Shown here: in pieces, positions 25,703 to 33,691 of the stretch
Layout: the number at the start of each line of letters is the position of its first letter
Position numbering within the stretch: position 1 is the stretch's first letter
NCBI RefSeq assembly: GCF_900099905.1
Contig: NZ_FNEE01000005.1
Coordinates: 124,001 to 188,000 of the forward strand
Length of the DNA stretch: 64,000 nucleotides
Source: Mesorhizobium muleiense
GTDB taxonomy: Bacteria; Pseudomonadota; Alphaproteobacteria; Rhizobiales; Rhizobiaceae
Reading direction: 5' to 3'
Position numbers and translations under genes: made by a program
Notes under the pieces: generated by a model
The model's database searches: none
What the model was told of the DNA's origin: nothing
The model's input: the letters and a program-made list of their open reading frames with translations, nothing else

Positions 25703-25939
25703 ATGTCGATTCACTTCAATGTCTCGGAACTCACCAAAAATCTGTTTCAATCGCCCAGAAACCTGTTTCACCCACTGACACTGGACCATGAGCGCGCGCC
25801 GAGACCCCTCAGCCCTGAGCAAAGTCTTTTGCTGGAATGCTATTTGGCCGGTCAGATTCCGGAATCGGCCTGGAGCGACTACGTCTTCGAGACGCCGGAA
25901 TTGGCACGCCATGTCAATGCGAGACGCGGGCAACACTGA
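25703..25939 (+). CDS. Hypothetical 78-aa protein
   Basis: Small soluble protein with P-L-S-P-E-Q-S-L-L-L-E-C-Y-L-A-G-Q-I-P-E-S-A-W in mid-sequence, preceded by GGAG nine bases before the ATG. No known domain recognised. The reading frame extends upstream, but the ribosome site decides this start. Confidence 0.6.
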   Translation: MSIHFNVSELTKNLFQSPRNLFHPLTLDHERAPRPLSPEQSLLLECYLAGQIPESAWSDYVFETPELARHVNARRGQH

Positions 25940-26328
25940 TATCTGGTGAACCGGTCCGCTCGCTCGAGGTGACGCCACCGAACAACGCTTGGCTGAATCG
26001 GCGGCCCGATCAGCGTGCCGTTGCGCTTGAAGCTGAGGGTGCCCGACGACAATAGCCCTCGAGACAAAAAGGCCGGCACATGGCCGACCTTTCCTTCCAC
26101 CTCGACCGCGCCAGTACATCCGTGGTCACGGGTTGGAGGTGAATTGCCGACCAGTAGATAGGGATTTGGTTAACGAATCCTTAACCGACGGGAACTGCTC
26201 GTCGACGTGTCGTGGCCAATCTGATTTGCGTCTTCGTGATCAGTGCGGAAAGTCGTCTTTAAATGCGGCACATATTATTAATCGTTGTACACCAACGTGT
26301 TAGCGTATGAGGCATATCGAAGTAACCA
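25940..26328. other. Intergenic region with a CtrA-like box
   Basis: AT-richer than the neighbourhood, with no credible gene. It contains TTAA-N7-TTAAC at 26170-26185, annotated separately. Confidence 0.6.
26170..26185. promoter_or_regulatory. Possible CtrA binding site
   Basis: TTAA (26170-26173), seven bases, TTAAC (26181-26185): the full consensus for the cell-cycle regulator CtrA. It is about 300 bp from the nearest downstream start (26480), so its target is unclear and chance occurrence is possible. Confidence 0.35.
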
Positions 26329-26460
26329 ATGCATGTCGCGCAAAAGCGTGCCCTCGTGCCTGACCCGAAGGTGCGCGGCGTTTTTGCGATAACGACATGC
26401 ATAAAAACAAGAACTTAAAGCGCGTCGCATTGGATCCGTTCAGCCGCAGCGCGCTTTAGC
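26329..26460 (+). repeat. Dispersed intergenic palindrome, family copy 2 (with second stem)
   Basis: A long stem-loop (ATGCATGTCGCGCAAAA pairing with TTTTTGCGATAACGACATGCAT, 26329-26402) is followed by a second one (AAGCGCGTCGCAT...CAGCGCGCTTTA, about 26416-26459). Copy 3 at 52024-52130 has the same two-part structure. Confidence 0.88.
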
Positions 26461-26479
26461 CTATTCTGGAAGTCGACTT

Positions 26480-27363
26480 ATGGCCGTGCTTGGCGCTCTC
26501 CCTCCTGGCGTTCGCTGTCGACCAATTCGCGAAGCTGATTGGCAAGGAGTGGTCGACTGCCTGTGCCGGGGGTTTCCGAAGCGTGACCGGAGTTACTGGA
26601 TACAGGCGCTGACCCGTTTGGCGCAGCGGCCTCCCGTCGCCGAGTTCCCACAATACGGCTTGGCCTTGGAGAAGGCCGATCGGATCGTCGGCGTTGTGCT
26701 GACCCTGTATACCCGTTATCCCGGGCAGGAAGGCGACGAAGTCCGCTGCAACCTTTCAAGCTGGTCCGTCGACGCAGAATTCCGTCCCTATGGCGCCAAA
26801 TTGGTCACGACGATTCTCAAGCGAAGGGACGTGACCTACACCAATATTTCGCCGGCGCCCGCAACGTTGAAAGCCAACTGGGCACTCGGCTTTCGCCCCT
26901 TCACCACCGGACAATTTGCCTTCTTGCCGGCTTTTAGTTCGGCGCAGCGGTCATGTCGCGTGCTTGAAGCTCGTCCCGATCTTGCGGAAATGGCGATGAT
27001 GTCCGACAGCGAGAGATACATACTCTCGGAGCACTCAGCACTTGGCTGCCGGTCATTGATTTGCATTGCGACGGAGCAGCGTTTCCTTTCGTATTGATGC
27101 CGCGCCGGATATTGCGCGGTCTTATCCCATCCTATCAGATCGTCTATTGCCGCTCTCTCGCGGATTTGAGCCGGTGCGCCGGTGCCATCGGGCGCTTTCT
27201 CTTGCGAAGCGGCATCCTGCTTTGCGTCGTCGACGCCAGGGAGCCGATTGGAGGTCTGTTCGGGTGGTACCGCGCCAACAGCGGGCTGAAATATTTTAGG
27301 GGTCCCAGACCACCCTCGCTTGGAGATCTGTCGTTCACCGAGCTTGTGATGTTCGGTCCCTGA
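26480..27363 (+). pseudogene. GNAT-type acyltransferase, split by a frameshift
   Basis: Two overlapping frames together make one protein of about 290 aa. The first (26480-27097) starts M-A-V-L-G-A-L-P-P-G-V-R-C-R-P-I-R-E-A-D-W and ends abruptly. The second takes over in the -1 (+2) frame near 27055 with D-G-A-A-F-P-F-V-L-M-P-R-R-I-L-R-G-L-I-P and continues to F-T-E-L-V-M-F-G-P. The first part has N-acyltransferase features (S-W-S-V-D-A-E-F-R-P-Y-G, then N-W-A-L-G-F). The junction (around ATTGATTTGCATTGCG) has no slippery heptamer. This could be a real inactivating change or a sequencing error. Confidence 0.7.
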
Positions 27364-27419
27364 ACGACAAGCGCGGCATCAGTCATGCCGCACCGCTTCG
27401 CAGCTGAAATGCCAAAAGC

Positions 27420-27454
27420 GAACCCCCGCCTCCCGGGGCGAGGGTTCCATTTTT
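27420..27454 (+). terminator. Rho-independent terminator, probably bidirectional
   Basis: Stem GAACCC..GCC/GGC..GGGTTC with a C/G-rich centre (27420-27447), followed by T5 at 27450-27454. It lies between the acyltransferase fragment and the convergent small lipoprotein gene. Confidence 0.65.
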
Positions 27455-27469
27455 GAAAACGACGATCTG

Positions 27470-27652
27470 TTACTGAACAGGGGCTGTCTGAGCTGGCGGG
27501 GTTGCGGGTGCCGGCGTCATCGTGTCGGCTGGAGGCGGCGGCAATTGGCCAGCGGTCGTCGCCTGCGTTCCTCCCGATTGAGTTTGGTCACACGCCGCCA
27601 GGGCAGCAAGCGCCAGGCCGAACGCGGCGAATAAGGGTAGTTTGCGGGTCAT
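27470..27652 (-). CDS. Small lipoprotein
   Basis: A 60-aa protein. The signal peptide with lipobox A-L-A-A-C-D (Cys20) is followed by a short Thr/Pro/Gln-rich tail and nothing else. Typical of small unclassified rhizobial lipoproteins. Function unknown. Confidence 0.65.
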   Translation of the reverse strand: MTRKLPLFAAFGLALAALAACDQTQSGGTQATTAGQLPPPPADTMTPAPATPPAQTAPVQ

Positions 27653-27827
27653 ATACAGTCCCTTCCATGGACGCCACCCGCAGGCCTGATCATCAGGACC
27701 GCTGCCTCCAGGTCAACCGTCGCTTCGTCGTCGACGCTTCAAACATTCTTACGTCCCGTAAAAGGCGGCGGGCCTTCGGGCTCGGTTTAGATCGGCCTGG
27801 GCAAGCAAAACCGTGAGAGTGAAAGCC

Positions 27828-28724
27828 TCACGCCCCGGCCTGCGACTTCACATGGGCGATATAGCCGCGCACGTCGGCCGCCGGCTCGGCATAGGCCTTG
27901 CCGAGCTTCTTTTCGATCGCCGTCATGTACTCCTTCGCCCATTGGGGCAGCGCGTAGTCGATGGCGGCCAGGAATTCGAGCGTCGCCGCCAGGCGGATGT
28001 CGGCGATCGACGGGTTCTTGCCGCCGATGAACGGCTTGCCGTTCCTGAAGAAGCTGTGAAAGACCTCCAGCGGCTCGGCTATCGCTGCTATAGCGGCCTT
28101 CTGGGCTTCCGCCTTCTTGTCGGGATGAGCGTCGCTGTGGCCGACCTCGCCGGCATATTGCGGGAAATTCAGCGCAGGATAGGTGGCGCGCGCGACATAG
28201 GGGTAGAGCGTGCCGATCAGATAGAACATGGCGCTGTCGATCATCGCCCGCTTGGCCGGCGCCTTGGGATATAATTTCTCCAGCCCGTGCTTGTTGGCGA
28301 GATACTGCATGATGGCGCAGCTTTCCCACAACACGCCCCTGGGAAGGCCCTTGTCCTCGATCATCGGCGTCAGATGGGCCGGGTTTCGCGCCATATACTC
28401 GGGCGAGCGCGTGTGGCCCCATACGTCGGTCTCGGAATGGTCGAGCCCGGCCGCGCGCGCAAACACCCGTACGCTCATATTGTTGACGCTCGGCTTCAGC
28501 ATGCTGAGCATCAGTGCTGATTTCGCCTTGGTCTTCCGCGCCGATTTCGCGGACGCCTTGTCTGCAGCTTTTGCGGCGGCTTTCGTTGCCGACTTGGCGG
28601 AAGCGCCTGACGCCTTGGCCGCAGGCGTTGTCGCCTTGGCCGCAGGCTTTGTCGCCTTGGCAGCTGGTTTCGTGGCGGCCTTGGCAGCCGGCTTCTTCGC
28701 ACTTTTCGTGGTCGTCTTTGCCAT
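27828..28724 (-). CDS. Glutathione S-transferase with histone-like Lys/Ala/Pro N-terminal tail
   Basis: A 298-aa fusion. Residues 1-70 are almost only K, A, P, S and T in repeated [AT]-K-P-A-A-K-A units, like AlgP or histone H1 C-terminal tails. From residue 70 a GST domain begins (S-V-N-N-M-S-V-R-V-F-A-R-A-A-G). It shows L-T-P-M-I-E-D-K, then E-S-C-A-I-M-Q-Y-L-A-N-K (the E-S glutathione motif) and the C-terminal all-helical domain with N-P-S-I-A-D-I-R. The tail could bind DNA or another polyanion. GST catalysis is inferred from the fold only. The ATG at 28724 has GGGAGGAA upstream, so the tail is probably truly translated. Confidence 0.78.
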   Translation of the reverse strand: MAKTTTKSAKKPAAKAATKPAAKATKPAAKATTPAAKASGASAKSATKAAAKAADKASAKSARKTKAKSALMLSMLKPSVNNMSVRVFARAAGLDHSETDVWGHTRSPEYMARNPAHLTPMIEDKGLPRGVLWESCAIMQYLANKHGLEKLYPKAPAKRAMIDSAMFYLIGTLYPYVARATYPALNFPQYAGEVGHSDAHPDKKAEAQKAAIAAIAEPLEVFHSFFRNGKPFIGGKNPSIADIRLAATLEFLAAIDYALPQWAKEYMTAIEKKLGKAYAEPAADVRGYIAHVKSQAGA

Positions 28725-28751
28725 TGTGTTCCTCCCTTTTTTGGCCTGTCG

Positions 28752-29333
28752 TCAGAATGGATTTTTCGGCGCGCGGTCCTCCGACAAGGTCGCACGGGAG
28801 CGCTCGACCAGCGCCTGGATCGCGTCGGCGAGATGCACTTCGGCGATTGCGTAGTCGCCGCGAGCGACGCGAAGCTTGTGCGCCTGCATCAGCACGTCGG
28901 CATGGGTAAATCCCGCCGGCGGCTCGAAACGGTAGGAAGCGAGCTCGATCAGCAGGCCGAGCGGATCCTCGAAGTAGATCGAATCCATAAAACCGCGATC
29001 CTTGACGCCGCTGTGCTTGATGGCGCGCTCGTCGAGCCGGGCGACCGCCTGCAGGAAGGTGACCCGCGACACCGCAAACGCAATGTGATGGACGCAGCCC
29101 GGATCGGTCGGCGTGCGCCGTTTGACCGGCGTGCGGCTCTCGTCGGTGAAGATGGTGATCAGCCGGCCGTCGCCCGGATCGAAATAGAGGTGGCTTTCGC
29201 TGGCCTTGTCGAGATTGGGCTGCTCGAAGATGAAAGGCATGCCAAGCACGCCCTCCCAGAAATCGATCGAAGTCTGGCGCCCGGCGCCGACCAGCGTTAT
29301 GTGATGGACGCCCTGAGATTGCAGTTTCTGCAT
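28752..29333 (-). CDS. VOC-family (glyoxalase/dioxygenase-like) protein
   Basis: A 193-aa protein with two VOC modules: V-H-H-I-T-L-V at the start and C-V-H-H-I-A-F-A-V in the middle, then D-R-G-F-M-D-S-I-Y-F-E-D-P-L-G-L-L-I-E-L. The H/H/E pattern supports metal binding. Similar proteins are annotated as ring-cleaving dioxygenases or glyoxalases; the substrate is not readable. The start at 29333 follows GGAGGAAGG. It ends 27 bp before the GST gene start, so the pair may be one operon. Confidence 0.8.
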   Translation of the reverse strand: MQKLQSQGVHHITLVGAGRQTSIDFWEGVLGMPFIFEQPNLDKASESHLYFDPGDGRLITIFTDESRTPVKRRTPTDPGCVHHIAFAVSRVTFLQAVARLDERAIKHSGVKDRGFMDSIYFEDPLGLLIELASYRFEPPAGFTHADVLMQAHKLRVARGDYAIAEVHLADAIQALVERSRATLSEDRAPKNPF

Positions 29334-29548
29334 TGGCCTTCCTCCCATGATCTCCGCGTCCCAGGAAGAGCGTCGATCTATTCGCTGCGCGACAGATTCG
29401 TCCCCGGCGGCGTTCTGCGCACCGTCCTGGGCCCTTGGCCCCTGGCTACATGACGCGATGCTAATTCAATTGAAAGGGCCGCGCCAGAAGCGGCGAATCT
29501 GGCCGTGACAGACGGCGGGGCCAGCATACGGAAAAGTTTTGAAATCCT

Positions 29549-29623
29549 TGGTACGCCCAAGGGGAATCGAACCCCTGTTCCCGCCGTGAGAGGGCGGTGT
29601 CCTGACCGCTAGACGATGGGCGC
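29549..29623 (-). tRNA. tRNA-Glu (anticodon CTC)
   Basis: The minus strand folds as a complete cloverleaf. Acceptor GCGCCCA pairs with TGGGCGT. The anticodon arm CCGCC-CTCTCAC-GGCGG has CTC at the anticodon position. The T arm is GGGGT-TCGATTC-CCC. A 3' CCA is encoded at 29549-29551. Confidence 0.95.
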
Positions 29624-29713
29624 GTTCAAGAACCGGCGATATAGGCTGACGGCTGGGAAAAAGCAACTGGGCTTCTGGCAGTCAATGATCCCAGGAAAAT
29701 ATCCGTTGCAGGC

Positions 29714-30121
29714 CTATCGTTTTGGCTCAATCAAGTCCCAGAGATTTCCATGGAGATCGGCGAAAACCGCCACAGTGCCATAGGCCTCGCGGCGGGGCGC
29801 CTCGCGGAATTCAACGCCCCTTTTGAGCATTGCCGCATGGTCGCGGACAAAATCGTCGGTTTCGAGAAACAAAAAGACGCGTCCGCCGGTCTGGTTGCCG
29901 ATGCTATCCCTTTGCGCATCATCCGACGCTTCGGCCAGCAGCAGCTGCGCGCCTTGTCCGTTCGCCGGCGCCACCGTGACCCAGCGCTTGCCGTCGCCGA
30001 GATCGACGTCCTCGGTCAGCAAAAAGCCCAGCCTGTCGACATACCAGGCGATCGCCTCGTCGTAATTGGCGACGACAAGCGCGACGGTGGCGACGCGGCG
30101 ATTTTCGGCGAAACCAGTCAT
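29714..30121 (-). CDS. VOC-family protein
   Basis: A 135-aa single VOC unit pair: V-A-T-V-A-L-V-V-A-N-Y-D-E-A-I-A-W-Y near the start, G-R-V-F-L-F-L-E-T-D-D-F in the middle, and D-L-H-G-N-L-W-D-L-I-E near the end. The usual first metal His is replaced here (V-A-L-V), so it may not be an active metalloenzyme. Its ATG overlaps the stop of the upstream membrane protein gene by 4 bp (ATGA), which suggests co-translation. Confidence 0.82.
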   Translation of the reverse strand: MTGFAENRRVATVALVVANYDEAIAWYVDRLGFLLTEDVDLGDGKRWVTVAPANGQGAQLLLAEASDDAQRDSIGNQTGGRVFLFLETDDFVRDHAAMLKRGVEFREAPRREAYGTVAVFADLHGNLWDLIEPKR

Positions 30122-30495
30122 TTATTGCGGATCGAAAAGCGGCCGATGATGCGGCGCTCAGTGATGTCGTAGACAAAAATGGCGCGGCTGCCGTCGGCAA
30201 GCTCCGCATCGATGGAGACGCGGTTGCCGGAAAGCGACTGGCTGATGACCCTGGCGCCGACCGGCATCACGATGTCGCCGGTCAGCGGCTCGCCTGATGG
30301 CACCTGGATGTCGCCGGCAAGGGATGGGGCTGCCGGTGGCGCGGTGCGCGTTTTGTAGACAAGGGCTGCAATCACCACCATAAGGGCGAGGAACAGCAGG
30401 CCGAGATTGATGGCGACGAAGCGGACGAGCTTCTTGCGCACCTTTTCGACTTCGGGGTCGAGCGGCTTTTCCTCGTCTTCATCGGCAGCAGCCAT
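30118..30495 (-). CDS. Hypothetical single-pass membrane protein
   Basis: A 125-aa protein. An acidic N-terminus (D-E-D-E-E-K-P-L-D-P-E-V-E-K-V-R-K-K-L) is followed by one membrane helix (about 29-51) and a periplasmic domain of some 70 residues (G-S-R-A-I-F-V-Y-D). This fits a short alphaproteobacterial family usually found beside rluD. Start 30495 chosen for GGAATGG upstream. Divergent from rluD with 26 bp between starts. Confidence 0.72.
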   Translation of the reverse strand: MAAADEDEEKPLDPEVEKVRKKLVRFVAINLGLLFLALMVVIAALVYKTRTAPPAAPSLAGDIQVPSGEPLTGDIVMPVGARVISQSLSGNRVSIDAELADGSRAIFVYDITERRIIGRFSIRNK

Positions 30496-30521
30496 GGCAA
30501 ACCATTCCGGAACGATTTTCG

Positions 30522-31601
30522 ATGAGCGCTCATAACGAAGAGACCCCGATATTGATAGAGGATGGATTGACGGGCGGATCGCCAAACGGGGGATCGCCAG
30601 ACGGATCGGTCGTGCTGGAAGCAGGCCCCGATGCGGCCGGCCAGCGGCTCGACCAATGGCTGGCGGGCAAGCTCGGCCCGGACATGTCGCGCAGCCGGGT
30701 GCAGATGCTGATCCGGCAGGGCGCCGTCAAGGTCGGCGGCCAGCCGGTCATCGAGACCAAACGCAAGATGGCGGCCGGTGAACGCGTAGCGGTCGACATG
30801 CCGGAGCCGGAGCCGGCGGAGCCGCAAGGCGAGAACATCCCGCTCGACGTCCTCTATGAAGACAATGAATTGATCGTCATCGACAAGCCGCCGGGGCTGG
30901 TCGTCCATCCCGGCGCCGGCAACTGGACCGGCACGCTGGTCAACGCGCTGATCCACCATTGCGGCGACAGTCTTTCCGGCATCGGCGGTGTGCGGCGGCC
31001 GGGCATCGTCCACCGCCTGGACAAGGAGACCAGCGGCGTCATGGTCGTGGCCAAGACCGACCGCGCCCACAAATCATTGTCGGAGGCCTTTGCCGACCAT
31101 GGCCTTACCGGCGATCTCAAACGCGCCTATCTGGCGCTGGTCTGGGGCATTCCGATGAGACCGACAGGCACGGTCGACGAGCCGCTCGGTCGCGCCGCCG
31201 ACCGCGTGCGCCGTGCCGTGGTGCCAGAGGGCCGCGACGATGCCCGCCACGCCGTCACCCATTTCACGGTGGTCGAGCGCTTTGGCGAGCAGCAAAAGGA
31301 GTTTGCCACGGCGAGTCTGGTCGAATGCCGGCTCGAGACCGGCCGCACCCATCAGATCCGCGTCCACATGGCTCATATCGGCCATCCGGTCGTCGGCGAT
31401 CCCGATTACGGCCAGGCCTTTCGCACCAAGGCGAACCGGCTGCCCGAGCCGCTGAAAGGCCAAGTGAAGGCCCTTCCGCGACAGGCATTGCATGCCCGCC
31501 TGCTTGAATTTCGGCATCCGACTACCCATTTACCGATGAGGTTCGAGGCGCCGCTACCGAGCGACATGGAGGAACTCGTGGACGGCTTCCGCAGACTCTG
31601 A
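30522..31601 (+). CDS. rluD: 23S rRNA pseudouridine synthase RluD
   Basis: A 359-aa RluA/RluD-family enzyme. It has an S4 RNA-binding domain (about residues 40-100; R-L-D-Q-W-L) and a PseudoU_synth_2 domain with the catalytic H-R-L-D-K-E-T-S-G-V-M-V. L-E-T-G-R-T-H-Q-I-R-V-H-M also matches the family. It converts specific uridines of 23S rRNA helix 69 to pseudouridine (known for RluD). The N-terminus carries a short G-G-S-P-[ND] repeat that is not part of the S4 domain. Confidence 0.92.
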   Translation: MSAHNEETPILIEDGLTGGSPNGGSPDGSVVLEAGPDAAGQRLDQWLAGKLGPDMSRSRVQMLIRQGAVKVGGQPVIETKRKMAAGERVAVDMPEPEPAEPQGENIPLDVLYEDNELIVIDKPPGLVVHPGAGNWTGTLVNALIHHCGDSLSGIGGVRRPGIVHRLDKETSGVMVVAKTDRAHKSLSEAFADHGLTGDLKRAYLALVWGIPMRPTGTVDEPLGRAADRVRRAVVPEGRDDARHAVTHFTVVERFGEQQKEFATASLVECRLETGRTHQIRVHMAHIGHPVVGDPDYGQAFRTKANRLPEPLKGQVKALPRQALHARLLEFRHPTTHLPMRFEAPLPSDMEELVDGFRRL

Positions 31602-31808
31602 ACCGGCTTCATCCATTCAAAACCAGATCGGCAAAAACCTGACCCGCGTTGTTCACTTTGGCGTGACACACTGTTTCGTGTTGAACCAAATGCTGTCCTT
31701 TCTGGTTTTGTTCCTGTATACATCCGCTGTCGCGAACGAGCCTTTTGGCGTTCGTGATTTATGCCCGCCGCGTTAGGGGGCACCACTCCAAGAGAGAGGG
31801 GCGCTATC

Positions 31809-32720
31809 ATGGCCCAGTCACTACCCAGTATCGTTTCCGGCGAAGGCGGCCTCAGCCGCTACCTGGAAGAAATCCGTCGCTTTCCGATGCTTCAGCCGCA
31901 GGAAGAGTACATGCTCGCCAAGCGTTATGCTGAGCACGAGGACACAACGGCTGCGCACAAGCTCGTCACCAGCCACCTTCGGCTCGTCGCCAAGATCGCC
32001 ATGGGCTATCGCGGCTACGGCCTGCCGATCGGCGAGGTGATCTCGGAAGGCAATGTCGGCCTGATGCAGGCCGTCAAGAAATTCGAACCGGAGCGCGGCT
32101 TCCGGCTCGCCACCTACGCAATGTGGTGGATCAAGGCGTCGATCCAGGAATACATCCTGCGCTCGTGGAGCCTGGTCAAAATGGGCACCACCGCCAACCA
32201 GAAGCGCCTGTTTTTCAACCTGCGCAAGGTGAAGGGCAAGATCCAGGCGCTCGACGATGGCGACTTGAAGCCCGAGCAGATCGCCGAGATCGCCACCCGC
32301 CTCAACGTGTCGGAAGCGGAAGTGGTGTCGATGAACCGCCGCCTGTCGGGCGACGCTTCGCTCAACGCGCCGATCAGGGCGAGCGAAGGCGAGTCCGGTG
32401 AGTGGCAGGACTGGCTGGTCGACGACCACGAAAGCCAGGAAGAGGCGCTGATCGAGCAGGACGAACTGGAGAACCGGCGCGGCATGCTGTCCGGCGCTCT
32501 TGCCGTGCTCAACGAGCGCGAGCGGCGCATCTTCGAGGCGCGCCGTCTGGCCGAGGAGCCGCTGACGCTGGAAGAGCTGTCGGCCGAGTTCGACATCAGC
32601 CGCGAGCGCGTGCGCCAGATCGAGGTGCGCGCCTTCGAGAAGGTGCAGGACGCGGTCAAGGCCGCAGCCAAGCGCCAGATGCAGGCGCTGCGCACCATCG
32701 AGGCGCAGCCGGCGGCGTAA
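31809..32720 (+). CDS. rpoH: Heat-shock sigma factor sigma-32
   Basis: A 303-aa sigma-70-class factor. Region 2 has L-R-L-V-A-K-I-A-M-G-Y-R-G-Y-G-L-P and the -10 contacting M-W-W-I-K-A-S-I-Q-E-Y-I-L. The RpoH box Q-K-R-L-F-F-N-L-R-K-V-K follows, and region 4 ends with E-R-V-R-Q-I-E-V-R-A-F-E-K. Rhizobia usually have two rpoH genes. By its start and RpoH box this looks like the RpoH1 type. ATG at 31809 has GAGAGGGG upstream. A strong terminator follows. Confidence 0.93.
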   Translation: MAQSLPSIVSGEGGLSRYLEEIRRFPMLQPQEEYMLAKRYAEHEDTTAAHKLVTSHLRLVAKIAMGYRGYGLPIGEVISEGNVGLMQAVKKFEPERGFRLATYAMWWIKASIQEYILRSWSLVKMGTTANQKRLFFNLRKVKGKIQALDDGDLKPEQIAEIATRLNVSEAEVVSMNRRLSGDASLNAPIRASEGESGEWQDWLVDDHESQEEALIEQDELENRRGMLSGALAVLNERERRIFEARRLAEEPLTLEELSAEFDISRERVRQIEVRAFEKVQDAVKAAAKRQMQALRTIEAQPAA

Positions 32721-32743
32721 AACCTCCGGCGGAAACAAATAGC

Positions 32744-32775
32744 GGCGGCGCCAGGTAACTGGCGCCGCCTTTTTT
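32744..32775 (+). terminator. Rho-independent terminator after rpoH
   Basis: Perfect 11-bp stem GGCGGCGCCAG/CTGGCGCCGCC with a GTAA tetraloop (32744-32769), followed by T6. Confidence 0.95.
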
Positions 32776-33003
32776 GTGGGTCCTCGGTGTGATCAGCCTG
32801 GCTGGCTCGTAGCGGCGTTATAGCAATTTTCCCCAAGCCCTGGAAACCGCAACGCTGCAAATTGTGGCGGCAATGTTCCGGCGCCGACACGGGCTTCCGT
32901 CGCGAAATTTCACGAGGTGGCGCTTGCGGCAAGCGGGCGCGACAACGGGCCGCCGGGGCTGCGCTGGGCAGTTGAGCTCGCCTGTTTGGAAACCAAAGGC
33001 AGT

Positions 33004-33519
33004 ATGACGATGACGATTTCTCCGTTTCTCACCGCTCTCGAATCCGAAGGTCCTCCAGCCGACCGAGCGAAAGACATGAACCTGTATGGATGGCTAATTG
33101 GAAGCTGGGAAATGGACACGGTCCACTACCGCGATGACGGCACAATCCAGAAATGGGATGGAGAATGCCATTTTGGCTGGGTGCTCGAAGGCCGCGCGAT
33201 TCAGGACGTCTGGATCAGGCCCAAGCGCCCTGCGCCATCCACGATGTATGGCACGACTTTGCGCATCTTCGATCCTGGGATCGATGGCTGGCACATCATA
33301 TGGAACGACCCGCTCAACCGAGATCACTCGCGCCAGATCGGGCGGGCCGAGGGTAAGGACATTGTCCAACTCGGCACTGATTCGCGCGGTCTGAAAACTC
33401 GATGGCGTTTCACTGAGATCACCGCCAACAGCTTCCATTGGATCGGCGAGGAAAGATCTTCCGAGTCCGACCCTTGGCAAATCACGTATGAACATTTAGT
33501 CCGCCGAACAAAGCCCTGA
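33004..33519 (+). CDS. Hypothetical protein, lipocalin/DUF1579-like
   Basis: A 171-aa soluble protein with W-L-I-G-S-W-E-M-D near residue 33, a G-W-H-I-I-W-N-D segment and F-H-W-I-G-E-E-R near the end. Alternating Trp/Gly-rich strands suggest a small beta-barrel like DUF1579 or lipocalin proteins. Family assignment is only by general look. GC content is lower than in flanking genes. Start chosen at the first of two nearby ATGs. Confidence 0.6.
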   Translation: MTMTISPFLTALESEGPPADRAKDMNLYGWLIGSWEMDTVHYRDDGTIQKWDGECHFGWVLEGRAIQDVWIRPKRPAPSTMYGTTLRIFDPGIDGWHIIWNDPLNRDHSRQIGRAEGKDIVQLGTDSRGLKTRWRFTEITANSFHWIGEERSSESDPWQITYEHLVRRTKP

Positions 33520-33544
33520 AGCTAGACTGGCTGGCCTCTGCGCT

Positions 33545-33652
33545 GCCCCTCATCCGGCTGCCGCCACCTTCTCCCCGTATAGTGACGGGGAGAAGAGGCA
33601 GCGTCAGCCAAAGCGTCCTTCTCCCGGGGGAGAAGTGCCCGGCAGGCGATGA
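33545..33652. repeat. RIME-like intergenic mosaic element
   Basis: A hairpin CCTTCTCCCCGT/ACGGGGAGAAG at about 33567-33596 is flanked by CCCCTCATCCGGCTGCCG and by TCCTTCTCCCGGGGGAGAAG. This resembles the rhizobial intergenic mosaic elements; a related pair is at 50138-50332. Confidence 0.7.
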
Positions 33653-33691
33653 GTGGCGGCGCCGAGATTGCAAAAGTTGGACCCGCGCCCC

